A stretch of 64,000 nt of DNA, from positions 9,684,748 to 9,748,747 of the forward strand of contig NC_134910.1 of the NCBI RefSeq assembly GCF_041734735.1. The letters run 5' to 3'. The position numbers were made by a program, and so were the translations under genes. Below, in pieces: positions 39,054 through 55,451 of this stretch. Positions within the stretch are counted from its first letter, which is position 1. Every line of letters starts with the position of its first letter. The notes under the pieces are model-generated. The model was not told the origin of the DNA. It searched no databases and worked only from the letters and a program-made list of their open reading frames with translations. This DNA is from Babylonia areolata (taxonomy: Eukaryota; Mollusca; Gastropoda; Neogastropoda; Buccinidae).

Positions 39054-42000
39054 AAACAAACACGTCGAATATCACTCAAAGTGAAAAGACTCTGAATCAA
39101 AAGAAAGAACACAAGACTCACACACACACAGACTCAATCACAAACACACCCACACACACACACACACACCAGGAAACTAACACACCACCAGTCACAGCCA
39201 CCACACACCACCGCAGGAAACTAACACACCACCAGTCACAGCCACCACACACACACCAGGAAACTAACACACCACTAGTCACAGCCACCACACACACACC
39301 AGGAAACTAACACACCACCAGTCACAGCCACCACACACCAGGAAACTAACACACCACCAGTCACAGCCACCACACACCACCGCAGGAAACTAACACACCA
39401 CCAGTCACAGCCACCACACACCACCAGTCACAGCCACCACACACACACCAGGAAACTAACACACCACCAGTCACAGCCACCACACACCAGGAAACTAACA
39501 CACCACCAGTCACAGCCACCACACACCACCACAGGAAACTAACACACCACCAGTCACAGCCACCACACACCACCAGTCACAGCCACCACACACCAGGAAA
39601 CTAACACACCACCAGTCACAGCCACCACACACCACCGCAGGAAACTAACACACCACCAGTCACAGCCACCACACACACACCAGGAAACTAACACACCACC
39701 AGTCACAGCCACCACACACACACCAGGAAACTAACACACCACCAGTCACAGCCACCACACACACACCAGGAAACTAACACACCACCAGTCACAGCCACCA
39801 CACACCAGGAAACTAACACACCACCAGTCACAGCCACCACACACCACCGCAGGAAACTAACACACCACCAGTCACAGCCACCACACACCACCGCAGGAAA
39901 CTAACACACCACCAGTCACAGCCACAACACACCACCAGTCACAGCCACCACACACCACCACAAACCACACCAGGAAACTAACACACCACCAGTCACAGCC
40001 ACCACACACCACACCAGGAAACAACACACCACCAGTCACAGCCACCACACACCACCACAGGAAACTAACACACCATCAGTCACAGCCACCACACACCACC
40101 GCAGGAAACTAACACACCACCAGTCACAGCCACCACACACCACCGCAGGAAACTAACACACCACCAGTCACAGCCACCACACACCACCACAGGAAACTAA
40201 CACACCACCAGTCACAGCCACCACACACCACCGCAGGAAACTAACACACCACCAGTCACAGCCACCACACACCACCACAGGAAACTAACACACCATCAGT
40301 CACAGCCACCACACACCACCGCAGGAAACTAACACACCACCAGTCACAGCCACCACACACACACCAGGAAACTAACACACCACCAGTCACAGCCACCACA
40401 CACCACCGCAGGAAACTAACACACCATCAGTCACAGCCACCACACACCACCGCAGGAAACTAACACACCACCAGTCACAGCCACCACACACCACCACAGG
40501 AAACTAACACACCATCAGTCACAGCCACCACACACCACCACAGGAAACTAACACACCACCAGTCACAGCCACCACACACCACCGCAGGAAACTAACACAC
40601 CACCAGTCACAGCCACCACACACCACCGCAGGAAACTAACACACCACCAGTCACAGCCACCACACACCACCAGTCACAGCCACCACACACCACCAGTCAC
40701 AGCCACCACATACCACCAGTCACAGCCACCACACACCACCGCAGGAAACTAACACACCACCAGTCACAGCCACCACACACACACCAGAAAACTAACACAC
40801 CACCAGTCACACACCAGAAAACTAACACACCACCAGTCACAGCCACCACACACCACCGCAGGAAACTAACACACCACCAGTCACAGCCACCACACACCAC
40901 CGCAGGAAACTAACACACCACCAGTCACAGCCACCACACACCACCAGTCACAGCCACCACACACCACCAGTCACAGCCACCACACACCACACCAGGAAAC
41001 TAACACACCACCAGTCACAGCCACCACACACCACACCAGGAAACAACACACCACCAGTCACAGCCACCACACACCACCACAGGAAACTAACACACATCAG
41101 TCACAGCCACCACACACCACCGCAGGAAACTAACACACCACCAGTCACAGCCACCACACACCACCGCAGGAAACTAACACACCACCAGTCACAGCCACCA
41201 CACACCACCACAGGAAACTAACACACCACCAGTCACAGCCACCACACACCACCACAGGAAACTAACACACCATCAGTCACAGCCACCACACACCACCGCA
41301 GGAAACTAACACACCACCAGTCACAGCCACCACACACACACCAGGAAACTAACACACCATCAGTCACAGCCACCACACACCACCGCAGGAAACTAACACA
41401 CCACCAGTCACAGCCACCACACACACCAGGAAACTAACACACCACCAGTCACAGCCACCACACACCACCGCAGGAAACTAACACACCATCAGTCACAGCC
41501 ACCACACACCACCGCAGGAAACTAACACACCACCAGTCACAGCCACCACACACCGCCACAGGAAACTAACACACCATCAGTCACAGCCACCACACACCAC
41601 CACAGGAAACTAACACACCACCAGTCACAGCCACCACACACCACCGCAGGAAACTAACACACCACCAGTCACAGCCACCACACACCACCAGTCACAGCCA
41701 CCACACACCACCAGTCACAGCCACCACATACCACCAGTCACAGCCACCACACACCACCGCAGGAAACTAACACACCACCAGTCACAGCCACCACACACAC
41801 ACCAGAAAACTAACACACCACCAGTCACACACCAGAAGACTAACACACCACCAGTCACAGCCACCACACACCACCGCAGGAAACTAACACACCACCAGTC
41901 ACAGCCACCACACACCACCGCAGGAAACTAACACACCACCAGTCACAGCCACAACACACCACCAGTCACAGCCACCACACACCACCACACACCACCAGTC

Positions 42001-45000
42001 ACAGCCACCACACACCACACCAGGAAACTAACACACCACCAGTCACAGCCACCACACACCACACCAGGAAACAACACACCACCAGTCACAGCCACCACAC
42101 ACCACCACAGGAAACTAACACACCATCAGTCACAGCCACCACACACCACCGCAGGAAACTAACACACCACCAGTCACAGCCACCACACACCACCGCAGGA
42201 AACTAACACACCACCAGTCACAGCCACCACCACAGGAAACTAACACACCACCAGTCACAGCCACCACACACCACCGCAGGAAACTAACACACCACCAGTC
42301 ACAGCCACCACACACCACCACAGGAAACTAACACACCATCAGTCACAGCCACCACACACCACCGCAGGAAACTAACACACCACCAGTCACAGCCACCACA
42401 CACACACCAGGAAACTAACACACCACCAGTCACAGCCACCACACACCACCGCAGGAAACTAACACACCATCAGTCACAGCCACCACACACCACCGCAGGA
42501 AACTAACACACCACCAGTCACAGCCACCACACACCACCACAGGAAACTAACACACCATCAGTCACAGCCACCACACACCACCACAGGAAACTAACACACC
42601 ACCAGTCACAGCCACCACACACCACCGCAGGAAACTAACACACCACCAGTCACAGCCACCACACACCACCGCAGGAAACTAACACACCACCAGTCACAGC
42701 CACCACACACCACCAGTCACAGCCACCACACACCACCAGTCACAGCCACCACATACCACCAGTCACAGCCACCACACACCACCGCAGGAAACTAACACAC
42801 CACCAGTCACAGCCACCACACACACACCAGAAAACTAACACACCACCAGTCACACACCAGAAAACTAACACACCACCAGTCACAGCCACCACACACCACC
42901 GCAGGAAACTAACACACCACCAGTCACAGCCACCACACACCACCGCAGGAAACTAACACACCACCAGTCACAGCCACCACACACCACCAGTCACAGCCAC
43001 CACACACCACCAGTCACAGCCACCACACACCACCACACACCACCAGTCACAGCCACCACACACCACACCAGGAAACTAACACACCACCAGTCACAGCCAC
43101 CACACACCACACCAGGAAACAACACACCACCAGTCACAGCCACCACACACCACCACAGGAAACTAACACACCATCAGTCACAGCCACCACACACCACCGC
43201 AGGAAACTAACACACCACCAGTCACAGCCACCACACACCACCGTAGGAAACTAACACACCACCAGTCACAGCCACCACACACCACCACAGGAAACTAACA
43301 CACCACCAGTCACAGCCACCACACACCACCGCAGGAAACTAACACACCACCAGTCACAGCCACCACACACCACCACAGGAAACTAACACACCATCAGTCA
43401 CAGCCACCACACACCACCGCAGGAAACTAACACACCACCAGTCACAGCCACCACACACACACCAGGAAACTAACACACCATCAGTCACAGCCACCACACA
43501 CCACCGCAGGAAACTAACACACCACCAGTCACAGCCACCACACACACCAGGAAACTAACACACCACCAGTCACAGCCACCACACACCACCGCAGGAAACT
43601 AACACACCATCAGTCACAGCCACCACACACCACCGCAGGAAACTAACACACCACCAGTCACAGCCACCACACACCACCACAGGAAACTAACACACCATCA
43701 GTCACAGCCACCACACACCACCACAGGAAACTAACACACCACCAGTCACAGCCACCACACACCACCGCAGGAAACTAACACACCACCAGTCACAGCCACC
43801 ACACACCACCGCAGGAAACTAACACACCACCAGTCACAGCCACCACACACCACCAGTCACAGCCACCACACACCACCAGTCACAGCCACCACACACCACC
43901 ACAGGAAACTAACACACCATCAGTCACAGCCACCACACACCACCGCAGGAAACTAACACACCACCAGTCACAGCCACCACACACACACCAGGAAACTAAC
44001 ACACCACCAGTCACAGCCACCACACACCACCGCAGGAAACTAACACACCATCAGTCACAGCCACCACACACCACCGCAGGAAACTAACATACCACCAGTC
44101 ACAGCCACCACACACCACCACAGGAAACTAACACACCATCAGTCACAGCCACCACACACCACCACAGGAAACTAACACACCACCAGTCACAGCCACCACA
44201 CACCACCGCAGGAAACTAACACACCACCAGTCACAGCCACCACACACCACCGCAGGAAACTAACACACCACCAGTCACAGCCACCACACACCACCAGTCA
44301 CAGCCACCACACACCACCAGTCACAGCCACCACACACCACCGCAGGAAACTAACACACCACCAGTCACAGCCACCACACACACACCAGAAAACTAACACA
44401 CCACCAGTCACACACCAGAAAACTAACACACCACCAGTCACAGCCACCACACACCACCGCAGGAAACTAACACACCACCAGTCACAGCCACCACACACCA
44501 CCGCAGGAAACTAACACACCACCAGTCACAGCCACCACACACCACCAGTCACAGCCACCACACACCACCACACACCACCAGTCACAGCCACCACACACCA
44601 CACCAGGAAACTAACACACCACCAGTCACAGCCACCACACACCACCGCAGGAAACTAACACACCACCAGTCACAGCCACCACACACCACCGCAGGAAACT
44701 AACACACCACCAGTCACAGCCACCACACACAACCACAGGAAACTAACACACCACCAGTCACAGCCACCACACACCACCACAGGAAACTAACACACCATCA
44801 GTCACAGCCACCACACACCACCGCAGGAAACTAACACACCACCAGTCACAGCCACCACACACACACCAGGAAACTAACACACCATCAGTCACAGCCACCA
44901 CACACCACCGCAGGAAACTAACACACCACCAGTCACAGCCACCACACACACCAGGAAACTAACACACCACCAGTCACAGCCACCACACACCACCGCAGGA

Positions 45001-48000
45001 AACTAACACACCATCAGTCACAGCCACCACACACCACCGCAGGAAACTAACACACCACCAGTCACAGCCACCACACACCACCACAGGAAACTAACACACC
45101 ATCAGTCACAGCCACCACACACCACCACAGGAAACTAACACACCACCAGTCACAGCCACCACACACCACCGCAGGAAACTAACACACCACCAGTCACAGC
45201 CACCACACACCACCAGTCACAGCCACCACACACCACCAGTCACAGCCACCACACACCACCAGTCACAGCCACCACATACCACCAGTCACAGCCACCACAC
45301 ACCACCGCAGGAAACTAACACACCACCAGTCACAGCCACCACACACACACCAGAAAACTAACACACCACCAGTCACACACCAGAAGACTAACACACCACC
45401 AGTCACAGCCACCACACACCACCGCAGGAAACTAACACACCACCAGTCACAGCCACCACACACCACCGCAGGAAACTAACACACCACCAGTCACAGCCAC
45501 AACACACCACCAGTCACAGCCACCACACACCACCACACACCACCAGTCACAGCCACCACACACCACACCAGGAAACTAACACACCACCAGTCACAGCCAC
45601 CACACACCACACCAGGAAACAACACACCACCAGTCACAGCCACCACACACCACCACAGGAAACTAACACACCATCAGTCACAGCCACCACACACCACCGC
45701 AGGAAACTAACACACCACCAGTCACAGCCACCACACACCACCGCAGGAAACTAACACACCACCAGTCACAGCCACCACCACAGGAAACTAACACACCACC
45801 AGTCACAGCCACCACACACCACCGCAGGAAACTAACACACCACCAGTGACAGCCACCACACACCAACACAGGAAACTAACACACCATCAGTCACAGCCAC
45901 CACACACCACCGCAGGAAACTATAACACTACCAGTCACAGCCACCACACACACACCAGGAAACTAACACACCACCAGTCACAGCCACCACACACCACCGC
46001 AGGAAACTAACACACCATCAGTCACAGCCACCACACACCACCGCAGGAAACTAACACACCACCAGTCACAGCCACCACACACCACCACAGGAAACTAACA
46101 CACCATCAGTCACAGCCACCACACACCACCACAGGAAACTAACACACCACCAGTCACAGCCACCACACACCACCGCAGGAAACTAACACACCACCAGTCA
46201 CAGCCACCACACACCACCGCAGGAAACTAACACACCACCAGTCACAGCCACCACACACCACCAGTCACAGCCACCACACACCACCACACACCACCAGTCA
46301 CAGCCACCACACACCACACCAGGAAACTAACACACCACCAGTCACAGCCACCACACACCACACCAGGAAACAACACACCACCAGTCACAGCCACCACACA
46401 CCACCACAGGAAACTAACACACCATCAGTCACAGCCACCACACACCACCGCAGGAAACTAACACACCACCAGTCACAGCCACCACACACCACCGTAGGAA
46501 ACTAACACACCACCAGTCACAGCCACCACACACCACCACAGGAAACTAACACACCACCAGTCACAGCCACCACACACCACCGCAGGAAACTAACACACCA
46601 CCAGTCACAGCCACCACACACCACCACAGGAAACTAACACACCATCAGTCACAGCCACCACACACCACCACAGGAAACTAACACACCACCAGTCACAGCC
46701 ACCACACACACACCAGGAAACTAACACACCATCAGTCACAGCCACCACACACCACCGCAGGAAACTAACACACCACCAGTCACAGCCACCACACACACCA
46801 GGAAACTAACACACCACCAGTTACAGCCACCACACACCACCGCAGGAAACTAACACACCATCAGTCACAGCCACCACACACCACCGCAGGAAACTAACAC
46901 ACCACCAGTCACAGCCACCACACACCACCACAGGAAACTAACACACCATCAGTCACAGCCACCACACACCACCACAGGAAACTAACACACCACCAGTCAC
47001 AGCCACCACACACCACCGCAGGAAACTAACACACCACCAGTCACAGCCACCACACACCACCGCAGGAAACTAACACACCACCAGTCACAGCCACCACACA
47101 CCACCAGTCACAGCCACCACACACCACCAGTCACAGCCACCACATACCACCAGTCACAGCCACCACAAACCACCGCAGGAAACTAACACACCACCAGTCA
47201 CAGCCACCACACACACACCAGAAAACTAACACACCACAAGTCACACACCAGAAAACTAACACACCACTAGTCACAGCCACCACACACCACCGCAGGAAAC
47301 TAACACACCACCAGTCACAGCCACCACACACCACCGCAGGAAACTAACACACCACCAGTCACAGCCACCACACACCACCAGTCACAGCCACCACACACCA
47401 CCACACACCACCAGTCACAGCCACCACACACCACACCAGGAAACTAACACACCACCAGTCACAGCCACCACACACCACACCAGGAAACAACACACCACCA
47501 GTCACAGCCACCACACACCACCACAGGAAACTAACACACCATCAGTCACAGCCACCACACACCACCGCAGGAAACTAACACACCACCAGTCACAGCCACC
47601 ACACACCACCGCAGGAAACTAACACACCACCAGTCACAGCCACCACACACCACCACAGGAAACTAACACACCACCAGTCACAGCCACCACACACCACCGC
47701 AGGAAACTAACACACCACCAGTCACAGCCACCACACACCACCACAGGAAACTAACACACCATCAGTCACAGCCACCACACACCACCGCAGGAAACTAACA
47801 CACCACCAGTCACAGCCACCACACACACACCAGGAAACTAACACACCATCAGTCACAGCCACCACACACCACCGCAGGAAACTAACACACCACCAGTCAC
47901 AGCCACCACACACACCAGGAAACTAACACACCACCAGTCACAGCCACCACACACCACCGCAGGAAACTAACACACCACCAGTCACAGCCACCACACACCA

Positions 48001-51000
48001 CCACAGGAAACTAACACACCATCAGTCACAGCCACCACACACCACCGCAGGAAACTAACACACCACCAGTCACAGGCACCACACACACACACCAGGAAAC
48101 TAACACACCATCAGTCACAGCCACCACACACCACCGCAGGAAACTAACACACCACCAGTCACAGCCACCACACACACCAGGAAACTAACACACCACCAGT
48201 CACAGCCACCACACACCACACCAGGAAACTAACACACCACCAGTCACAGCCACCACACACCACCGCAGGAAACTAACACACCACCAGTCACAGCCACCAC
48301 ACACACACCAGGAAACTAACACACCACCAGTCACAGCCACCACACACCACCACAGGAAACTAACACACCACCAGTCACAGCCACCACAGGAAACTAACAC
48401 ACCACCAGTCACAGCCACCACACACACACCAGGAAACTAACACACCACCAGTCACACACCAGAAAACTAACACACCACCAGTCACAGCCACCACACACCA
48501 CCGCAGGAAACTAACACACCACCAGTCACAGCCACCACACACCACCGCAGGAAACTAACACACCACCAGTCACAGCCACCACACACCACCGCAGGAAACT
48601 AACACACCACCAGTCACAGCCACCACACACCACCGCAGAGAAAATGTCAATGTTAAAGTTTACCACGGACACACAGACACACACACAGACAACCGAACAC
48701 ATAGACTCACTTTGTTTACACAAGTGAGTCAAAAGGATTTGAACCAAAAGTGTGTTTTGATACCATTTGGTCAGAAGATTGTGTGAGCACACACAAACAC
48801 ACATGCACACACACACACACACACACAAACACAACATAAAAGAAATGATGTCCAACCAATTACTGTTGTTTCAAATAGATGAATCCCTGTTACATAGCCC
48901 AATAGGACTGTTTCTATGACACGACTCTCTTGATATTCAATTCTGTTTATATTTTCGTTTAGGTTGTTAATTGCTGTTTCACAGATATTTACATATTGTT
49001 GATTCTGTTGTTCTAGTCTATCATTTCTCTGTGCATCCCCCTTTAAGTACCATCCCGACCACACTCCCATCTTCTACACACAAACGTGCGCGCACACACA
49101 CACACACACACGCACACACACACAGAGAAACAAACACGTCGAATATCACTCAAAATGAAAAGACTCTGAATCAAAGAAAGAACACACGACTCACACACAC
49201 AGACTCAATCACAAACACACCCACCCACACACACACACACACCAGGAAACTAACACACCACCAGTCACAGCCACCACACACCACCACAGGAAACTAACAC
49301 ACCATCAGTCACAGCCACCACACACCACCACAGGAAGCTAACACACCATCAGTCACAGCCACCACACACACACCAGGAAACTAACACACCACCAGTCACA
49401 GCCACCACACACCACACCAGGAAACTAACACACCACCAGTCACAGCCACCACACACCACCACAGGAAACTAACACACCACCAGTCACAGCCACCACACAC
49501 ACACCAGGAAACTAACACACCACCAGTCACAGCCACCACACACCACCACAGGAAACTAACACACCACCAGTCACAGCCACCACAGGAAACTAACACACCA
49601 CCAGTCACAGCCACCACACACCACCACAGGAAACTAACACACCACCAGTCACAGCCACCACAGGAAACTAACACACCACCAGTCACAGCCACCACACACC
49701 ACCACAGGAAACTAACACACCACCAGTCACAGCCACCACACACACACCAGGAAACTAACACACCACCAGTCACAGCCACCACACACCACCGCAGGAAACT
49801 AACACACCACCAGTCACAGCCACCACACACACACCAGGAAACTAACACACCAACAGTCACAGCCACCACACACACACCAGGAAACTAACACACCACCAGT
49901 CACAACCACCACACACACACCAGGAAACTAACATACCACCAGTCACAGCCACCACACACACACCTGGAAACTAACATACCACCAGTCACAGCCACCACAC
50001 ACACACCAGGAAACTAACACACCACCAGTCACAGCCACCACACACACACCTCAGGAAACTAACACACCACCAGTCACAGCCACCACACACACACCAGGAA
50101 ACTAACACACCACCAGTCACAGCCACCACACACACACACACACCAGGAAACTAACACACCACCAGTCACAGCCACCACACACCACCGCAGCACTCCAGAG
50201 CCTTACTTGTTCTTGCCCCGAGGCAGCGCGGAATAGCGCACTGTGTAGTAGCGGTAGTCGACAATCTTCTGGCTCTTGCCCAGCGAGTCGTCGGCCCAGG
50301 TCAACACGATGGTGGAAGAGGTCAACACAATGGCCTTCAGGCCAATGGGAGGAATCATGGGAGTCGCTGGCTCCTCCGCTGCAAACAATCGGAGCATACA
50401 TCCATGACAGAGCTATTACGCTGTTTAACCAATTGCAAACATTCGGAGCATACATCCATGACAGAGCTATTATGCTGTTTAACCAGCTGCAAACAATCGG
50501 AGCATACATCCATGACGGAGCTATTACGCTGTTTAACCAGTTGCAAACATTCGGAGCATACAGCTATGACGGAGCTATTACACTGTTTAACCAGCTGCAA
50601 ACAATCGGAGCATACATCCGTGACAGAGCTATTACGCTGTTTAACCAATTGCAAACATTCGGAGCATACATCCATGACAGAGCTATTATGCTGTTTAACC
50701 AGCTGCAAACAATCGGAGCATACATCCATGATGGAGCTATTATGCTGTTTAACCAGTTGCAAACAATCGGAGCATACATCCATGACAGAGCTATTATGCT
50801 GTTTAACCAGCTGCAAACAATCGGAGCATACATCCATGACCGAGCTATTATGCTGTTAAACCAGCTGCAAACAATCGGAGCATACATCCATGATGGAGCT
50901 ATGACACTGTTTAACCAGCTGCAAATAATGAAGAATATACAACGGATGTATGTGTATTTATGTGCACTTATGTGTCTGCAGTAATCATGTTTAACATGAC

Positions 51001-51242
51001 TATGTAATGGGTGTTTTATGTATTCATGTACGGAAAACTAGAGGAAATGTGTTCATACATAAGACACTCCATATGTCTTTTCTAGAAAACAATATATGGA
51101 CTGTGTCATATTACGTCAGCTAAGCAAAAGTGTCCTCAATTCGACGTTGATGCTAAGTATAATGTCTATCACATGTTATAAAATTGCACTGTTATCTACA
51201 CATGATGAAAATGTGTCCACCTTGACCAAGTTGATAAAAAAA

Positions 51243-51282
<40 letters not shown>

Positions 51283-51712
51283 ACAGTGACAGAACTATTA
51301 CACAATTAACAAAAAGGGTGTGCATTCCAAATAAGTACAGTGACAGTTTTCTTTTCGCTATTTAACACATCTAATATCTCAATGGCACTGTCTCTTTCGG
51401 CACAACACACACATTTTCAATTCTCCCCATCCCTCCACCCGGCCTCACACCCCCAATCCCCACAAATGTGAGCACCCTCTCACAATGTTCTTCACACACG
51501 CACACACATGCACTCTCTCTCTCTCTCTCTCTCTCACATACACACACACACACAAACATCTAAACAGGTATGCACACACACTTACACACACAGGCACGTC
51601 TAAACAAGCATGCACACATGCACATACACACACCACATGCTTATACACATACACACATTTACAAACACACACACACTCACGTTTATACACACACACACAC
51701 ACACACCACATG

Positions 51713-51755
<43 letters not shown>

Positions 51756-54700
51756 AAAAGAAAAAAAAAGGATGGTCAGTACATACCAATGTCAGCACTG
51801 GTGAACACGGTGTCGTAACGACTGGGCCCGTTGCCTAGGTTGTTAAAAGCCTTGATGGAGATCACATACTCCGACGTTGGCTCTGCGACACCATCAGCAA
51901 CATCACCACTGCTATCATCATGTGTTTGTGTGCACAAGTTCTTATACTGATATGCACATGTAATGTATCCAAAGTTCTACCGTACTTGTGTTTGTGTATG
52001 ATTTTCGATTCATGTTTGTAACTTTTTATGTACTATCTCCCCCAATATTCCTTGTCACACTGGTACACTTGGTAATAAAGACATATTCTATTCTATTCCA
52101 TTCTTTCTCCACCATCACTGCCACTGTCATCATCATCAGGCCATCATGATTCATATTGTCACCACAGCCATCACTGCTATTCTTTGTTTTGTTTTGTTTT
52201 TTACCATAAACTCCCAACTTATGTACTCCCAGTCATGTACATTCTTGATGGTGAAAGCCAAGTACACATACAAACAACGCAACATGAAAACACCATTTTC
52301 CCACTCACTCTCACACACACACAACACACACACAAAACAACAACAACAACAACAAAACGCACACACACACACACAAATAAACTGCATTATCCAACTCTTG
52401 ATTGTACCATATGCAGTCTTGTAAACACAACAACCAACACAACACAATAAAAACTAGCATACATATTGTCCCACTCAACACATGTTCTTAATGCTGTTGT
52501 CCAGTACACATACAATAAACACAGTACACACATACAATAAACGCTTAAAACAAACACAGCAAACAAATACAATAAACGCAGTAAACAGTATCAGTAACAG
52601 TATCAGCAGCTCAAGGAGGCGTCACTGCGTTCGGTCAAATCCATATATGTCTCTATACAGTAAACACATACAATAAAGTAAACATTGCAATAAACACGTA
52701 CAACAAACACAGTAAACACATGCAATAAACACTTAAAACAAACACTGTAAACACATGCAATAAACACTTAAAACAAACAGTAAACACATACAATAAACAT
52801 ATACAAGAAACACAGTAAACACATACAATAAACACTTAAAACAAAAACAATAAATACATACAATAAACACTTAAAACACAGTAAACACATACAATAAACA
52901 CGTACAACAAACACAGTAAACACATACAATAAACACTTAAAACAAACACAGTAAACACTAACAATAAACACAGTAAAACACAAACAATAAACACTGCACC
53001 ACACAAACACCACCCATCCACCCATGTTCTAAATGTTACCGTCAAGCACACACACACACACACACACACACAAATGACAAACACAACAACAACAAAAAAA
53101 CAACAACCCAACACCCTCCGTGGGACACTCACGCAGGTTCTTGATGGTGTAGTCGTGCGTGTTGGCGTCCAGGCGGACCTGATAGACATCAGCGATGCCG
53201 CGCCCGTAGCCCAGGATGTAGCCTCGAACCAGGATCTTGGAGTCCGGGGGAGGCGGGGCCCACTGCACCACGATGGAGTTGGCACGAGGCTTGGCCTGCA
53301 GGCGTGCCGGCTGGGGCGGCACCGTGCTCTCTGTCAACACCAACGTCACATAGTTGTTTCAGTTTCAGTTTCAGTTTCTCAAAGAGACCATCGCTTGGCC
53401 TGCAGGCGTGCCGGCCGGGGGGGCACCGTGCTCTCTGTCAACACCAACGTCACATAGTTGTTTCAGTTTCAGTTTCAGTTTCTCAAAGAGGCCATCGCTT
53501 GGCCTGCAGGCGTGCCGGCCAGGGGGGGCACTGTGCTCTCTGTCAACACCAACGTCACATAGTTGTTTCAGTTTCAGTTTCAGTTTCTCAAAGAGGCCAT
53601 CGCTTGGCCTGCAGGCGTGCCGGCCAGGGGGGGCACCGTGCTCTCTGTCAACACCAACGTCACATAGTTGTTTCAGTTTCAGTTTCTCAAAGAGGCCATC
53701 GCTTGGCCTGCAGGCGTGCCGGCCAGGGGGGGCACCGTGCTCTCTGTCAACACCAACGTCACATAGTTGTTTCAGTTTCAGTTTTCTCAAAGAGGCCATC
53801 GCTTGGCCTGCAGGCGTGCCAGCTGCGGCGGCACCGTGCTCTCTGTCAACACCAACGTCACATAGTTGTTTCAGTTTCAGTTTTCTCAAAGAGACCATCG
53901 CTTGGCCTGCAGGCGTGCCGGCCAGGGGGGGCACCGTGCTCTCTGTCAACACCAACGTCACATAGTTGTTTCAGTTTCAGTTTTTTCAAAGAGGCCATCG
54001 CTGCTTCCGGACGAGTACATATGTACAACAGCAGTAACGACGCTTGCTATCAAAAACTATGTCATTTGGGCAACGTGCAGATGTGGCGTAGAATATGTGG
54101 ATCAGTCTGCGTACTTAACACCTCCTTGAAACTGAAAGTGAATAGCACTTTTGCTAATAATCATATTTTGTAAAAAAAATAAATAAATAAATAAAATAAA
54201 ATAAAATAAAATTTTAAAAACCATTAGAGTTCTTATTTTGATGAGGGACAAGAGCAGAAAGTTCAAGTTAAACAACAACACAGTGTATGTCGCCCCTGCC
54301 CCTCCCAAGCTTTTCTTTCTTTTTTTTTTTTTTTTTTTGCTGCCCCGTCATCTGCACCATTTCAGTGGCATTACTCCAACGCCGCTCATTTAGATTCCCC
54401 CATACACGGCCACACCCGGGTTTGTCCGTCGTAGTTCCAGCGTCGGCACCCTCCCAAGCTTTTTTGCTTTTTGGTGGTGGTTTGTTGTTTTTTTTTAAGA
54501 GAAAAAATTAAAGGAAAAACGGACAGGTGCAACAGCCCAGTGGGCTTTCAACCTGTGGGTCCTAGGTTTGAATCCCAGACACGGCATCTGGGTGGAGATT
54601 TTTACAATTCCCCAGGTCAACATATGTGCACACCTGCTATTGCCTGAAACCCATTTCATTTGCATAAACATGCAGAGAATCAAACACACGTTAAATATCC

Positions 54701-55412
54701 CGTAACCCATGTCAGCATTCATTGGGTTATGGAAACAAGGACATGCACCCTCCTGGAAATGAAGCACAACAGCCGACTTGGCGACGGGCGCAATAGCCAA
54801 ATGGTTAAAGCGTTGGACTGTCAATCTGAGGGTCCCGGGTTCGAATCACGGTGACAGCGCCTGGTGGGTAAAGGGTGGAGATTTTTACGATCTCCCAGGT
54901 CAACATATGTGCAGACCTGCTAGTGCCTGAACTCCCTTCGTGTGTATATGCAAGCAAAAGATCAAATACGCACGTTAAAGATCCTGTAATCCATGTCAGC
55001 GTTCCGTGGGTTATGGAAACAAGAACATACCCAGCATGCACACCCCCGAAAACGTAGTATGGCTGCCTACATGACGGGGTAAAAACGGTCATACACGTAA
55101 AAGCCCACTCGTGTGCATACGAGTGGACGCAGAAGAAGAAGCCGACATGGCTGGGGTAAAAACAGTCACACATGTAAAAAGAAAAAAAAACCTGCTCGTG
55201 TACATACAAGTGAACGTGGGAGTCACAGCTCAAGAACAAAGAAGAAGAAGAAGAAGAAGAAGACGAAGAAGAAGAAGAAGAAGAAAGGAAGAACTCACCG
55301 TCCAGGTCACTGTGGTAGGTGGTGGCGTGCATCCAGGGGGTGACGGGTCCTGTGCCGTTCACTGTCAGGGCCGATATCCTCACACGATAGGCCGTCCCCT
55401 TCTTCAGACCTG

Positions 55413-55451
<39 letters not shown>

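Noticed and set aside
39361-49875. Repeated 63- to 159-codon frames ([14 protein letters not shown]) resembling a Trp/Cys-rich repeat protein
   Set aside because: The frame follows the satellite unit, breaks whenever unit length changes, and has no start context.
39169-50189. CRISPR-like regular repeats
   Set aside because: The 'spacers' are variants of the same monomer, lengths vary, and the locus is an intron of an animal gene.
50355-50984. Open frames of 107-183 codons on both strands
   Set aside because: The unit is 54 bp, divisible by three, so frames persist without selection. None continues the receptor frame.
53304-54173. 289-codon plus-strand frame and 196-codon minus-strand frame
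   Set aside because: Both read through the repeated FN4 acceptor units. The minus frame stops before the true exon and so is not an extension of it.
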